Shown here: piece after piece, positions 34,526 to 43,320 of the stretch
How positions within the stretch are numbered: the first letter of the stretch is position 1
Layout of the letters: the number at the start of each line of letters is the position of its first letter
Origin: Lawsonibacter sp900766145
GTDB taxonomy: Bacteria; Bacillota; Clostridia; Oscillospirales; Oscillospiraceae
DNA length: 64,000 nucleotides
NCBI RefSeq assembly: GCF_030372275.1
Contig: NZ_JAUDDJ010000006.1
Reading direction: 5' to 3' (one strand)
Made by a program: the position numbers and the translations under genes
The notes under the pieces: generated by a model
What the model saw: the letters and a program-made list of their open reading frames with translations, nothing else
What the model was told of the DNA's origin: nothing
Databases searched by the model: none

Positions 34526-35254
34526 TTGAACCAAAATCGATGGAAGAAGCTGGGGGACTTTCTGCTGGGGAAAGGATTTTACATCGTCCTTTTCCTGTGC
34601 GTGGCCGCCATGGGAATTTCGGGCTACTATCTGGTGCGCTCCGTCAGCGGCGGTGAGACAGAGGATCAGGCCGTGACCGGCAACCCCACCGTGGTGCTGC
34701 CGGACAGCAGCGCCCAGACGGCACCCAAGGCGGAGAAGCCCGCAGAAAAAACTCCGGAACAGAAGTCCACTGTTCAGCAGGAGAAGGACGACCCGGAGGC
34801 CCTGCCTCAGACCCAGGCCCAGGACCAGACCACCCGGGACGTGGTGTACACCTGGCCGGTGAAGGGGGAGCTGCTGCGGGGCTTTGCGGTGGAAACCCTG
34901 TCCTATGACCAGACCATGGGAGACTGGCGCACCCACGCGGGGGTAGACATCGCCGCAGAGGTGGGGCGCAAGGTTTGGGCTGCCGGAGAGGGCACGGTGA
35001 GCGAGGTGTATGAGGACCCCATGATGGGAGTCACCGTGGTGATCGAGCACCCCGACGGGGTGGTGAGCACCTACTCCAACCTGGCCGCCGACCCCCTGGT
35101 GGCGGTGGGTGACACGGTGGATACCGGCGCGGAGATCGGCGCGGTGGGCGAGACCGCCATCGCCGAGAGCGCCATGGAGCCCCACCTGCACCTGGAGATA
35201 ACCAAGGAGGGGGCCGCCCTGGACCCGGTCAGCCTGCTGCCCGACCAGCTTTAA
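34526..35254 (+). CDS. Membrane-anchored M23 (LytM) peptidase, SpoIIQ-like
   Basis: The TTG at 34526 is preferred because GGAGG (34513-34517) lies eight bases upstream; a GTG at 34517 overlaps that site. The product has 242 residues: cytoplasmic stub, one membrane helix (about 18-38), a Glu/Lys/Gln-rich linker and a LytM domain (about 110-235) with HAGVD and HLHLEI, so the zinc ligands are present. In sporulating Firmicutes SpoIIQ has this layout and is made in the forespore. The sigma-F-like promoter supports that identity. An ordinary cell-wall endopeptidase is the alternative. Confidence 0.75.
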   Translation: MNQNRWKKLGDFLLGKGFYIVLFLCVAAMGISGYYLVRSVSGGETEDQAVTGNPTVVLPDSSAQTAPKAEKPAEKTPEQKSTVQQEKDDPEALPQTQAQDQTTRDVVYTWPVKGELLRGFAVETLSYDQTMGDWRTHAGVDIAAEVGRKVWAAGEGTVSEVYEDPMMGVTVVIEHPDGVVSTYSNLAADPLVAVGDTVDTGAEIGAVGETAIAESAMEPHLHLEITKEGAALDPVSLLPDQL

Positions 35255-35294
35255 CAAAAGGACCTCTATCCCAATGGATAGAGGTCCTTTTGTT
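35253..35294. terminator. Bidirectional terminator between convergent genes
   Basis: A 19-bp stem, AACAAAAGGACCTCTATCC with its complement around CAAT, with A and T runs at its ends. Confidence 0.9.
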
Positions 35295-35298
35295 GTAC

Positions 35299-36360
35299 TT
35301 ATTCCAGCACCAAGGTGCGGCGCATATTTTCCGCAAAAGCGTCCAGCCGGCTGGACATGTCCGGGGCCGCCATGGCCTCGCCGGGGTCGTTGGCGGTGGC
35401 CATGAGGGCGAAGCGGGGAGGCAGGTAGAAGGACTTGTTCATATTCAGAGCGGAAATCACCTGCCGGGCCACGGTATCGCAGCCCGAGTAGCCCGACACC
35501 ACCAGGGCAAAGACCGCCTTGTGGTAAAACCGAGTCTGCCGGAAGAGGGCGGTGAGGCGGTTGATGCAGGCGGTGAGGTTGGCGGAGAGGGCGTCGTTGT
35601 AGTTGGGGCACAGCAGGAGCAGGGCGTCGGCAGAGCGCACGGCGGGGTAGACCTCCTCCTGCATCACGCCGCCGTAGAAGCAGCCGCCACGCTCACCGAA
35701 GTGGAGACACATGGTGTAGGGGCAGCCGGCGCAGTCGGACAGGGTGCCGTTGCGCAGACCGATCTCGGTGATATCCCAGTTCTCCCCCAGGCGAGAACGC
35801 AGGGCGCTCCACAGGGCCATGGTGTTGGAGGTGTGGTGGCTGGAGGCGTGGAGCACCAGCAGGTTGGGCCGGACATGACGGGCAAAGACCTCGTGCTCCA
35901 GCCGCTGGGCGGTCTCGGCCACAGCGGCCTCATAGGCCCCGGCCAGGTCGGTGCCCAGGTTTTTGGCCTGGATGCGGAAGTTGACCAGGGAGCCGGTGGC
36001 CTCCACTAGGGGGCGGCCCAGCAAGGCGCAGCCCGCCCGATTCATGGCCAGGGCCAGCTCCGCTGCCGTGGATTTGGTGTAGAGCTCCCCCGGGCCGTCC
36101 ACAACCAGGCCGCCGGTGCACCCCTCCAGCAGACCGGGTTCCCGGCGCAGCCGGGAGAGCATCCGGTAGTACTCCAGATTCTGCCCCGCCTCGTCCAGGG
36201 GCAGGGCAAACAAAAGCCGCTCCCCCTGGAGCTGAGAGAGGTTCTCGGCCCGGTGGATGCGCCGAATCTCCCGGCCCGCCAGAGCCTGGTCCAATACCCG
36301 GTCCAGGCGCTTCTGCTCCTCCTGCTGGGAGAGAGAGGGATAGATCACAGTCAGGGACAT
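35299..36360 (-). CDS. Flavodoxin-fold NADPH-dependent FMN reductase-like protein with N-terminal extension
   Basis: The product has 353 residues. An N-terminal part of about 150 residues of unknown type precedes a flavodoxin-like domain (about 160-350) with LVLHASSHHTSNT as phosphate loop and LLLCPNYNDALSANL. Between them CAGCPYTMCLHFGERGGC contains four Cys, similar to the compact cluster in iron-sulfur flavoproteins, so an Fe-S or redox centre beside FMN is plausible. The substrate is unknown. The spacer to the LDH-like gene upstream is only 36 bp on the same strand, so they may share a transcript. Confidence 0.78.
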   Translation of the reverse strand: MSLTVIYPSLSQQEEQKRLDRVLDQALAGREIRRIHRAENLSQLQGERLLFALPLDEAGQNLEYYRMLSRLRREPGLLEGCTGGLVVDGPGELYTKSTAAELALAMNRAGCALLGRPLVEATGSLVNFRIQAKNLGTDLAGAYEAAVAETAQRLEHEVFARHVRPNLLVLHASSHHTSNTMALWSALRSRLGENWDITEIGLRNGTLSDCAGCPYTMCLHFGERGGCFYGGVMQEEVYPAVRSADALLLLCPNYNDALSANLTACINRLTALFRQTRFYHKAVFALVVSGYSGCDTVARQVISALNMNKSFYLPPRFALMATANDPGEAMAAPDMSSRLDAFAENMRRTLVLE

Positions 36361-36396
36361 ATACTCACCTTCTGAGAATAATAGGATATGCGGAGG

Positions 36397-37635
36397 TTAC
36401 AGGATGGTCTTCAAATGGTCGGCGGCCTCCTGAATGTGGGCAAACAGGGGATCGGGGATGTGGGGCAGCAGCTCGGTCTCCACGCCGGCGGGGGTGTAGC
36501 GGTTCTTGCAGCCCATAAAAATGCCGTCCAGGAAGACGGAGCCGCAGTGCCACTCTCCCCGCAGGGTGAGCAGGATGGACAGAGCGCCAGAGGACAGGGC
36601 GGGGGCCACGTAGGGCTTGAAGCCGATCTCCCGCATGACCAGGTTGGCGGTGACCGTCTTGTGGGTCAGTTCCTGGGAAATTTCCTCGTTGTAGTTCTCA
36701 ATGGAGTTGGCGATAAACAATCCGGTGCCGTGGGGGCCGAAGGAGCGGCCCTCGGTGAGGAAGGAGGCGAGCTTCTCGTCCTTCTTGGCAAAGTAGGCCG
36801 CCCGGGCATTCATCACGCCAAGGCCGTAGCCCTGGACCTGCTCAGGCCGCAGGCCCTTGCCGTCCCAGTTGCCATCCTCGTCCTTGTTGCTCTCCAGATA
36901 GGCGGTCTTGGCCAGGGGGTCCACCGGGTCGGACACGGCGCACCACAGGCCCTGGAAGTTGGCCTTCCGGGCCATGCGGGCGTAGGTCTTGACGATGGCG
37001 GCGTTATTCTCAAACTGGGCCATGCGCACATCCTTCACCTGGGAGCCCACAGGCGGGATGCCCTTGGAGGCCACAAAGACAAACACGTCGCAGTCGAAGA
37101 GGTTTTCGGGCTTGACCACCTCCACGTCGGGGAAGGCGTTATAGTCCCAGGGGAGATTGATCTGGCCCATCTCAAACTCCCACCGGGCGGTGATCTGGTC
37201 GGACAGGTCGCAGATGCCGATGGTGGAGATCACATCCCCGCCCAGCAGCTTCAAGCCGGTGAGCAGGGTAGAGCCCACGTCGCCGATGGCCAGGATGTGG
37301 ACCCGCTTTTTGCCCGTGTTGGGGGCGGCGGTGAGAATGGACTCCCAGCCCATGCGGCCGGTGTTCACAGCGGTGAGCTGTCCCGCCTCCAAGGCGGCGG
37401 AGAGAGCCTCGTCCAGCTCCAGCTGGGGCAGGCGGCTTGCGTCCAGCACCTCCAGGCTGTGGGGGGCCAGAAGCTGGCCCGGCGCAGTTACCTTAAAGGA
37501 GCCCCGGCCCAGGATGGGGTCGCCCTCCACCAGGTAGTAGATGGGCTCCCCGGCGCGGGGAGTTCCGGGGGCGTAGGGCAGGTCGGAGTGGTCGGAAGCC
37601 AGGATTTTTCCGTCCTTTTCGTAATAATAGAACAT
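36397..37635 (-). CDS. Lactate/malate dehydrogenase-family protein with long N-terminal extension
   Basis: ATG at 37635 follows AGGAG. The product has 412 residues, about 100 longer than ordinary LDH. Residues 1-105 (MFYYYEKDGKILASDHSD at the start) have no recognised fold. The Rossmann motif is VHILAIGDVGSTLLTGLKLL (about 111), then SDPVDPLAK in place of NPVD, and GRSFGPHGTGLF around the position of the catalytic His segment. Substrate-binding Arg residues are hard to place, so the substrate is uncertain. It may act on a 2-hydroxy acid larger than lactate. Confidence 0.7.
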   Translation of the reverse strand: MFYYYEKDGKILASDHSDLPYAPGTPRAGEPIYYLVEGDPILGRGSFKVTAPGQLLAPHSLEVLDASRLPQLELDEALSAALEAGQLTAVNTGRMGWESILTAAPNTGKKRVHILAIGDVGSTLLTGLKLLGGDVISTIGICDLSDQITARWEFEMGQINLPWDYNAFPDVEVVKPENLFDCDVFVFVASKGIPPVGSQVKDVRMAQFENNAAIVKTYARMARKANFQGLWCAVSDPVDPLAKTAYLESNKDEDGNWDGKGLRPEQVQGYGLGVMNARAAYFAKKDEKLASFLTEGRSFGPHGTGLFIANSIENYNEEISQELTHKTVTANLVMREIGFKPYVAPALSSGALSILLTLRGEWHCGSVFLDGIFMGCKNRYTPAGVETELLPHIPDPLFAHIQEAADHLKTIL

Positions 37636-37663
37636 AGTATTACTCCTAGTTGTGAGATTTTGG

Positions 37664-38372
37664 GGTTCCGCCCTGGGGGGTGATGCTGCTTTTTGAGCGA
37701 TTGGAGGGGGAGGGTTCCGCCCTGCGGGGCGGGTTCCTTTTTGTTTGCCCAAAAAGGAACCAAAAATGCCCCGGGGGTTACGTTCCGATGAACACCTCGC
37801 CAACGGCGGGTGTTCATAGTCTCTTACCCCCGGACCCCCATTTTACGGGGGACGCCCTCCAGTTTTCTTGGCAGTTTCGTCCGGCGGAGGCTAAGACAAG
37901 ACTTTGCGTCCTTCTTGCCTCGGGGGCACAGGCCCCTGCCCGGTACAAAATTTGATGAAAATGTGCGTTGGAATTACACCGCCTGCCCTGGCATAACTGT
38001 GGCAGCTGGTCCGTAATCGGGGCGCACTGTCGGCCCGCCCGACCACCGCCGCACCCAACAGGTAGGCAGGCACCAGGCGGTGTACGTTAGAACAAAGTAC
38101 ATTCAAATTTTGATGGCAAAAGGCCCCTGTGGGCCGAGAGGAGAAGAAAGCAAAGTCAAAACTTAGGCCGCCGAAATTGACGAACAAACTAAAGTTGCCC
38201 GCCCCCGTAGACGGGGGTCCAGGGGGACGCCGCCTATGAGCACTGCCGCAGGCAACGTGCTCATCGAAGGCGCCCCCTTGGCGCATCTCAAGGTGAATTG
38301 CCCCGAAGGGGCAAGAGAGGGTGGTCTGGGCCATTGGTTACTTTCTGTGCGAGCAGAAAGTAACACAGTCTC
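37664..38372. repeat. Large imperfect palindrome: two copies of a modular repeat head to head
   Basis: This 756-bp gap holds no credible gene. Two halves of about 320 bp mirror each other about position 38029. Paired modules from outside in: hairpin GGTTCCTTTTTG (37732) with GTTACTTTCTG (38337); hairpin TGAACACC (37789) with ATGAGCAC (38236); CCCCCGGACCCCC (37827) with GGGGGTCCAGGGGG (38213); CACAGG (37928) with CCTGTG (38125); CAAAATTTGA (37946) with TCAAATTTTG (38103); ACACCGCCTG (37976) with CAGGCGGTGT (38074). The left end carries GGTTCCGCCCTGCGGGGCGG (37713) and a partial copy of it (37664). Likely a non-autonomous repeat family; no transposase is encoded. Confidence 0.75.
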
Positions 38373-38391
38373 TTTCTCGCTAAGCAATAGG

Positions 38392-41300
38392 CTAATGGGT
38401 ACGCAGCAGCTGCTCCAAATCATTCTCCAAATACACCGACGCGGCGAGATTGGGGTCGTAATGGAGACAGGTGCCCTTGTCGGGGCACAGAGGCAGGATA
38501 ATGGCCTCCGGCAGGCGGCTCAGGGTCAGATTCCGGCCGTAGAGGATGCGGTACTCCTGCTCCAGGGTGGAGATCACGTCCCGGGCCGACTCCAGGCAGC
38601 AGCGGGACAGCTCAAAGACGGCCTCCTCACTGCAGTCCCCCCGATAGACGGGGGAGGCGTAGGGCAGGATGTGGTTGATGCCGGGCAGCAGGCCGGGCAC
38701 GGGGGAGGTGGGACGGCGCACCGTGTTGCCGCCGATGAAGGGGTACAGGGTGGACTCCACAAACCACTCCCGCAGCCGGGGCAGATAGTACACGCAGTCC
38801 ACCGGGCGCCCCTGGGCGTCCATCAGGTCGCGGCCGTGGCCGGAGAGCAGACCCACCAGCACCATGCGGATGTCCACCTCCTCCTTGCGGAGGATGGGGT
38901 CCAGGGCCTTGATGCGGAAGCCAGGGTGCATGATGTCGTCCACCAGAATCACCGGCCGGTTGAAGGACTTGATGGTGCGGATCTGGCAGGGGATGGGGGC
39001 GTAGTGGGGGAAGGCCTCCATGGTGCTCTGGCTCAGATCGGGGGTAAATACCTTGTCGGTGTGGATTGTTTTGGTCACCGTATTGGGCACGATCTTGCCC
39101 CGGAGCATTTTTCCATAGGGGACGCACATGTTTTTCCCCAATTTCCGGGGGGTGGTGGGGACAGAGGGCACCTCGTTGTAGGTGGTGATCATCTCCAGCA
39201 GCCGCTGGTGGATGATGTCGGAGGACAGGGTGAGCACCAAGAAGCGGGGGTACAGCTTGGTCAGGGCCATTTGCAGCCGCCGGTGGCCCCGCTGGATGGC
39301 GGAGAGCACCTTGGGGTTGCGGTTGAGGGGGTCCTGAATGGTGGTCTCCAGGTTCTGGATGAGCACGGTGGGGGCGCTCATGTCCACCTCCCAGATGGGG
39401 GTGTCTCCCTCCCGGTGCAGGAAGCCCTGGCGGGCCAGGGTGTCCTCCAGCACCGGGTCAGGCATGGCGCCGCAGGGGCGGTAGACGCCGTAGATGCAGT
39501 CGTCGGTGAGGGCCTTGGCCAGTACCTCGGTAAAGAGGAGCTGGAGGTAGTCCTTGAGGGGATCGGAGGTGTCGGCCATGGCGGAGGTAATGATCAGCGT
39601 GGTGCCCGCCGAGCGCAGGCGGATGCGGTTGGCAAGTTCGGTATCCCGCAGAGCCCCAAAGAGCTGGGAGGCGGACAGATACCGGAAGCTGAGGAAGCCC
39701 AGCAGCTGATTCTGGGTGCTGGAGCGCAGCAGAAGCAGCCGGTCCCGGCCCCGGAGAATCCCCTCCCGCAAGGCGTCCCGGTCGGGGCGTCCGGCGGTGA
39801 GCTCCTGGACCATCAGCTCGTCGGGCTCGTCCACCCACTGGAAGGTCAGGTCGCCCGACCCCAGCACCGGCTTGTTCTGGCTGTCCCGAAGGTAGAGGCC
39901 GTTCTGGTAGATAAAGTCCTGGATCACCGGGTCAATGAGGTTGGAGATGTCCCGGTTCAGGTCCACATTTTCCCGGATGCGGGTGGAGCTGATGTCCTCC
40001 AGGTGGGGGGGCAGCTGGAGCTGGATCACATCTCCCTTGAGATTGAGCTGCTCGGTGCTGGGCAGGGGGGGCTGGCCCGCCCGGCGGAAGATGATGAGAT
40101 TCATGGAGTGGATGGACCAGGGACGAGGGGGCTCCTGGAAGGAGGAGGCGTTGCCCACCACGTCGCTGCCCACCACCAGATAGACCTCCTGGCCGGGGAA
40201 GAGCTTGCGCAGGCGCTTGAGATCGGCGGGGTTGGCAATGTTCACCGGGATGTCGTCGGGGAAGAGGTGGACGTGGAAGTCCCCCGCCACCGACAGGTTG
40301 ACGATCTGCCGGCGAATGAGGTGGGGCTGGGCCTTTTTGGACCAGGAGAACTCGTCCACCGCCAGATAGACCTCAAAGCCCAGGTCCCGGATGGCGTGGA
40401 CGATGCCCTTGTGGGACAGGGTGAAGGGGTCGAAGGTACCGGGGAAGAAGGCCACCTTCTTGGGTACGGTGAAGGAGAAGGGGCCGTGGTCCAGCCGCCA
40501 GAGGGAAATAAAGCGGTTGATGTGGGCCAGGGCGGCGGCGCGGTAGAAGAAGGTCATGTCGTCGTCCTGCACCGGGGCCTCCTGGATGAGGAAGAGGAGC
40601 TTGCGGTAGCTCAGGGAGAACAGATGGGCCTTCTCGTCCATGGAGAGGACGCTGCTCTCAAAGAGCAGCTTGCCGGTGACCAGCAGGGCTTCCTGGCGCA
40701 CCGGGGGGCGGTAGTGGGCCAGACCCTGGAGCAGAAGCCCCAGCAGCTCCTGGCGGCGGCCCTCATAGCGCTGGGCCGACTCCACAAAGCGGCCCCGGTA
40801 GGCGGGATAGTGCTGGAGCAGCACCCCGATGGTGTTCAGCGCGCCGGAGACGGCGGAGTCGTTGGGGGAGCCCAGCAGGTTTTTCAGCCACAGCACCTGC
40901 TCGTCCAGCTCGCTGGGGTAGAGGAACAGGGCGGCCTGGCCCAAATACTCGGGGATGTACTTGGAAATTTCGTACTGACCCATCTCCAGGCCCTTGCCCA
41001 GTTCCACCACCACCTCGTTGCGCTGGTCCCGGCGGAGCATGGGCAGGATGTGGACCAGAGCATCGCCGGCGTTGCAGCGCACCACCACCCGCTCGGAGAC
41101 CTTGACCAGGTTGGAGTAGTGGGTGCAGATGTGGAGCATGTGCTCCTGGAGCCCGTGCTCCACCTGGTCCCGCAGCAGCTCCACACCCACCACCTTCACC
41201 ACCCAGGGGGTGGCGGTCTTCAGGTTGTCCAGGAACACTTCGCTGGTGATGTCCTGCTCGTAGAGAGCCCGCTTGTGGGCGGAGGTGTCCTTGCCGGCCC

Positions 41301-43188
41301 GCTGGAGAATGCGGTACTGGAGGAAGGTGACGGCCAGACTTTTCTGGGTGACCCCGTTGGCGATGGAGACGATGCGCTCCATCTGGGGATTGCTGCGGGA
41401 GAGGTTGCGGGCGGCCTCCCGAAGGAACATGAGGGAAGCCACGGTGAGGCGGGCGTCATTCTGGCCGGCCCAGTAGGCGGCAAAGTCGATGAGCAGCCCC
41501 CGCACCTCGTCGTTATAGTACTTGGAGGGGAGATACCAGGCCGCGTCCAGCAGGGTAAAGGCGGTATCGGCGTCCTTCTCCTGGGGGTCGTGGAAGTAGC
41601 GCAGGAAGGCCCCCACAAACCGGGGCACATCGCCGGGCCGGGCGTTGCGCAGCAGGGACTCCAGCACCAGCTTCAGGGTATAGCCGATGTGGTTGCGCTG
41701 CTGCTGGGTGGTCTTGTGGTCGGGGTAGATGAGCATGTCCAGGTACTGCTCCCACAGGGTGAAGGGGACCTCCTCGGCGGGGTCGTTCTCTTCATCTGCA
41801 GGGACCTCCTTGCGGTAGACCAGGTGGAAGCGGGCGATGATCAGACCGATGAGGGAGCCGGCCTGACGGCGGATATCGCCCTCGCGGTGGACCAGCAGCT
41901 CATAGAGGAAGGCCAGAGCCTGGGTCTTTTGCCGCACGGACAGATAGGTGAAGTACTCCTGGAACACGTTGAGGTAGGCCCGCAGCTGCTTCCAGTCCTT
42001 GGTGGAGCGGGCGGCCTCGATGATGTTGCCGAACTTGCGCTCGTTGGAGAGCATGTGCATCAGGCGCAGGCTGTGGCCCACCGACAGCAGGGTGAGGCCC
42101 TCCACCGTCTCGGCGGGGCCCATAAGGGAGGGGTCCTTGTGAGGACGGGGCTGCTGGGGCTGGCCGGTGAGGTCCACATCCACCCCCAGGGAGCGCATGT
42201 AGTCCTCAAAATCGTGGAGCTTGCCGTAGACAAACTCATACCGCCGCCGCTTGGAGGGGTCCACATTCTCCAGCTTGGAGAGGATGACCTGGAAGGACTC
42301 GTCCAGGGGGTAGAGGACGGTGATCTCGTTGCCGTCGGCATCTCGGGTCTGCTTGGAGCGGAAGTCGGCGTAGATGAGACACAGGGACTCCACCGACAAA
42401 GACTCCAGCTCCAGGTCCCAGGTGGAGTGGTTGGAGGCGATGTGGCTGATGTTCTCCAGGTGGCGGGCCAGCATCCACTGGTCGGTGTAGTAGTAGTGGA
42501 GGTGGGGCACCCGCTCTCCGGGGCGGCAGCCGAACTTGCCGATGTCGTGGGCGGCGGCGGCGCCGGAGATGAGGGCCAGATCGATGTCCACCCCGGCCTG
42601 GTCCAGGCCCCGGGCCACGGTCATGGCGATGTAGTGGACCCCGGCGATGTGGCCCAGGGTCTTGAAGGGGGTAACCTCCAGACCAAGGCGCATCAGCTCA
42701 TAGAGGTACTCCTTACGGAAGCAGGTCAAAAACCGGGCGTACTCCCGGCCGCAGTCGCAGGGGGTGTACTCCTCCGGGGTGAGGAACTGAAAGTCCATGA
42801 GGGGGTCGAAGGGGAGCACCTGGCGCTCATAGTCCAGCAGCACCTGGAGTACCGCCAGGTAGAACTGGGCCCCTTCCACATGCTCCTGGGCGTCGGGGGC
42901 GAAGTTGCCCTGGGGGTAGAGGCAGGCGCGGATGTAGCGGTAGCAGAAGGACAGCCAGCCATCCTCGGGCACGGGGGAGAGCTTGGCCAGGATGGGGGCG
43001 CACACCTGGAGTACCTGGTCGCACTCCAGACGGGTCCGGATAGGAAGCAGCTGGTCCAGCTCCTCGGTCCAGCCGGGGGTTTTCAGCAGGGCCAGGGCGG
43101 CGCGGCGGTTGGGGGTGCAGGCCAGCTCCCGCTCCACCAGGGCGTCGGCCACCTGGCTGGAGAGCTGGCGGATCAATTTTTCATGCAT
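38392..43188 (-). CDS. Giant multidomain protein: HD, helical repeats, NadD-like nucleotidyltransferase, GNAT-like, PRTase-like
   Basis: The start at 43188 (MHEKLIRQLSSQV) removes an unlikely 34-residue extension. The product has 1598 residues. HD-type domain about 175-280 with AAAHDIGKFG; alpha-helical HEAT-like stretch about 280-890; a nucleotidyltransferase domain about 905-1080 with VAFFPGTFDPFTLSHKGI and the closing SSTRIRENVD, as in NadD and CoaD, where the HxGH motif reads TLSH; a GNAT-like segment about 1114-1256; and a phosphoribosyltransferase-like domain about 1290-1500 with RPVILVDDIMHPGFR. No signal peptide, so cytoplasmic. The combination suggests nucleotide or NAD-related chemistry on a large scaffold, but no function is known to me. 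Strong antisense open frame is a codon-bias shadow. Confidence 0.85.
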   Translation of the reverse strand: MHEKLIRQLSSQVADALVERELACTPNRRAALALLKTPGWTEELDQLLPIRTRLECDQVLQVCAPILAKLSPVPEDGWLSFCYRYIRACLYPQGNFAPDAQEHVEGAQFYLAVLQVLLDYERQVLPFDPLMDFQFLTPEEYTPCDCGREYARFLTCFRKEYLYELMRLGLEVTPFKTLGHIAGVHYIAMTVARGLDQAGVDIDLALISGAAAAHDIGKFGCRPGERVPHLHYYYTDQWMLARHLENISHIASNHSTWDLELESLSVESLCLIYADFRSKQTRDADGNEITVLYPLDESFQVILSKLENVDPSKRRRYEFVYGKLHDFEDYMRSLGVDVDLTGQPQQPRPHKDPSLMGPAETVEGLTLLSVGHSLRLMHMLSNERKFGNIIEAARSTKDWKQLRAYLNVFQEYFTYLSVRQKTQALAFLYELLVHREGDIRRQAGSLIGLIIARFHLVYRKEVPADEENDPAEEVPFTLWEQYLDMLIYPDHKTTQQQRNHIGYTLKLVLESLLRNARPGDVPRFVGAFLRYFHDPQEKDADTAFTLLDAAWYLPSKYYNDEVRGLLIDFAAYWAGQNDARLTVASLMFLREAARNLSRSNPQMERIVSIANGVTQKSLAVTFLQYRILQRAGKDTSAHKRALYEQDITSEVFLDNLKTATPWVVKVVGVELLRDQVEHGLQEHMLHICTHYSNLVKVSERVVVRCNAGDALVHILPMLRRDQRNEVVVELGKGLEMGQYEISKYIPEYLGQAALFLYPSELDEQVLWLKNLLGSPNDSAVSGALNTIGVLLQHYPAYRGRFVESAQRYEGRRQELLGLLLQGLAHYRPPVRQEALLVTGKLLFESSVLSMDEKAHLFSLSYRKLLFLIQEAPVQDDDMTFFYRAAALAHINRFISLWRLDHGPFSFTVPKKVAFFPGTFDPFTLSHKGIVHAIRDLGFEVYLAVDEFSWSKKAQPHLIRRQIVNLSVAGDFHVHLFPDDIPVNIANPADLKRLRKLFPGQEVYLVVGSDVVGNASSFQEPPRPWSIHSMNLIIFRRAGQPPLPSTEQLNLKGDVIQLQLPPHLEDISSTRIRENVDLNRDISNLIDPVIQDFIYQNGLYLRDSQNKPVLGSGDLTFQWVDEPDELMVQELTAGRPDRDALREGILRGRDRLLLLRSSTQNQLLGFLSFRYLSASQLFGALRDTELANRIRLRSAGTTLIITSAMADTSDPLKDYLQLLFTEVLAKALTDDCIYGVYRPCGAMPDPVLEDTLARQGFLHREGDTPIWEVDMSAPTVLIQNLETTIQDPLNRNPKVLSAIQRGHRRLQMALTKLYPRFLVLTLSSDIIHQRLLEMITTYNEVPSVPTTPRKLGKNMCVPYGKMLRGKIVPNTVTKTIHTDKVFTPDLSQSTMEAFPHYAPIPCQIRTIKSFNRPVILVDDIMHPGFRIKALDPILRKEEVDIRMVLVGLLSGHGRDLMDAQGRPVDCVYYLPRLREWFVESTLYPFIGGNTVRRPTSPVPGLLPGINHILPYASPVYRGDCSEEAVFELSRCCLESARDVISTLEQEYRILYGRNLTLSRLPEAIILPLCPDKGTCLHYDPNLAASVYLENDLEQLLRTH

Positions 43189-43268
43189 AGACGTCCCGCC
43201 TTTCTGGGAGTAAAGTGGTAAAGAATCGTTGTCTTTCAGTTTAACACAAAAACTGGAAGATGAAAAGA

Positions 43269-43311
43269 TGCCGCGGCGCGCCAAAAACAACCTTTTTGAC
43301 GTGCCGCGGCA
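43269..43311 (-). terminator. Hairpin after the YihY gene
   Basis: TGCCGCGGC (43269-43277) pairs with GCCGCGGCA (43303-43311). On the minus strand it is followed by TCTTTTC, a weak T tract. Confidence 0.55.
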
Positions 43312-43320
43312 GGGCTTGTT

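Noticed and set aside
38236..43221. 1661-codon open frame on the plus strand
   Set aside because: Exact antisense of the multidomain gene; GC-rich codon bias keeps the frame open and the translation has no domain.
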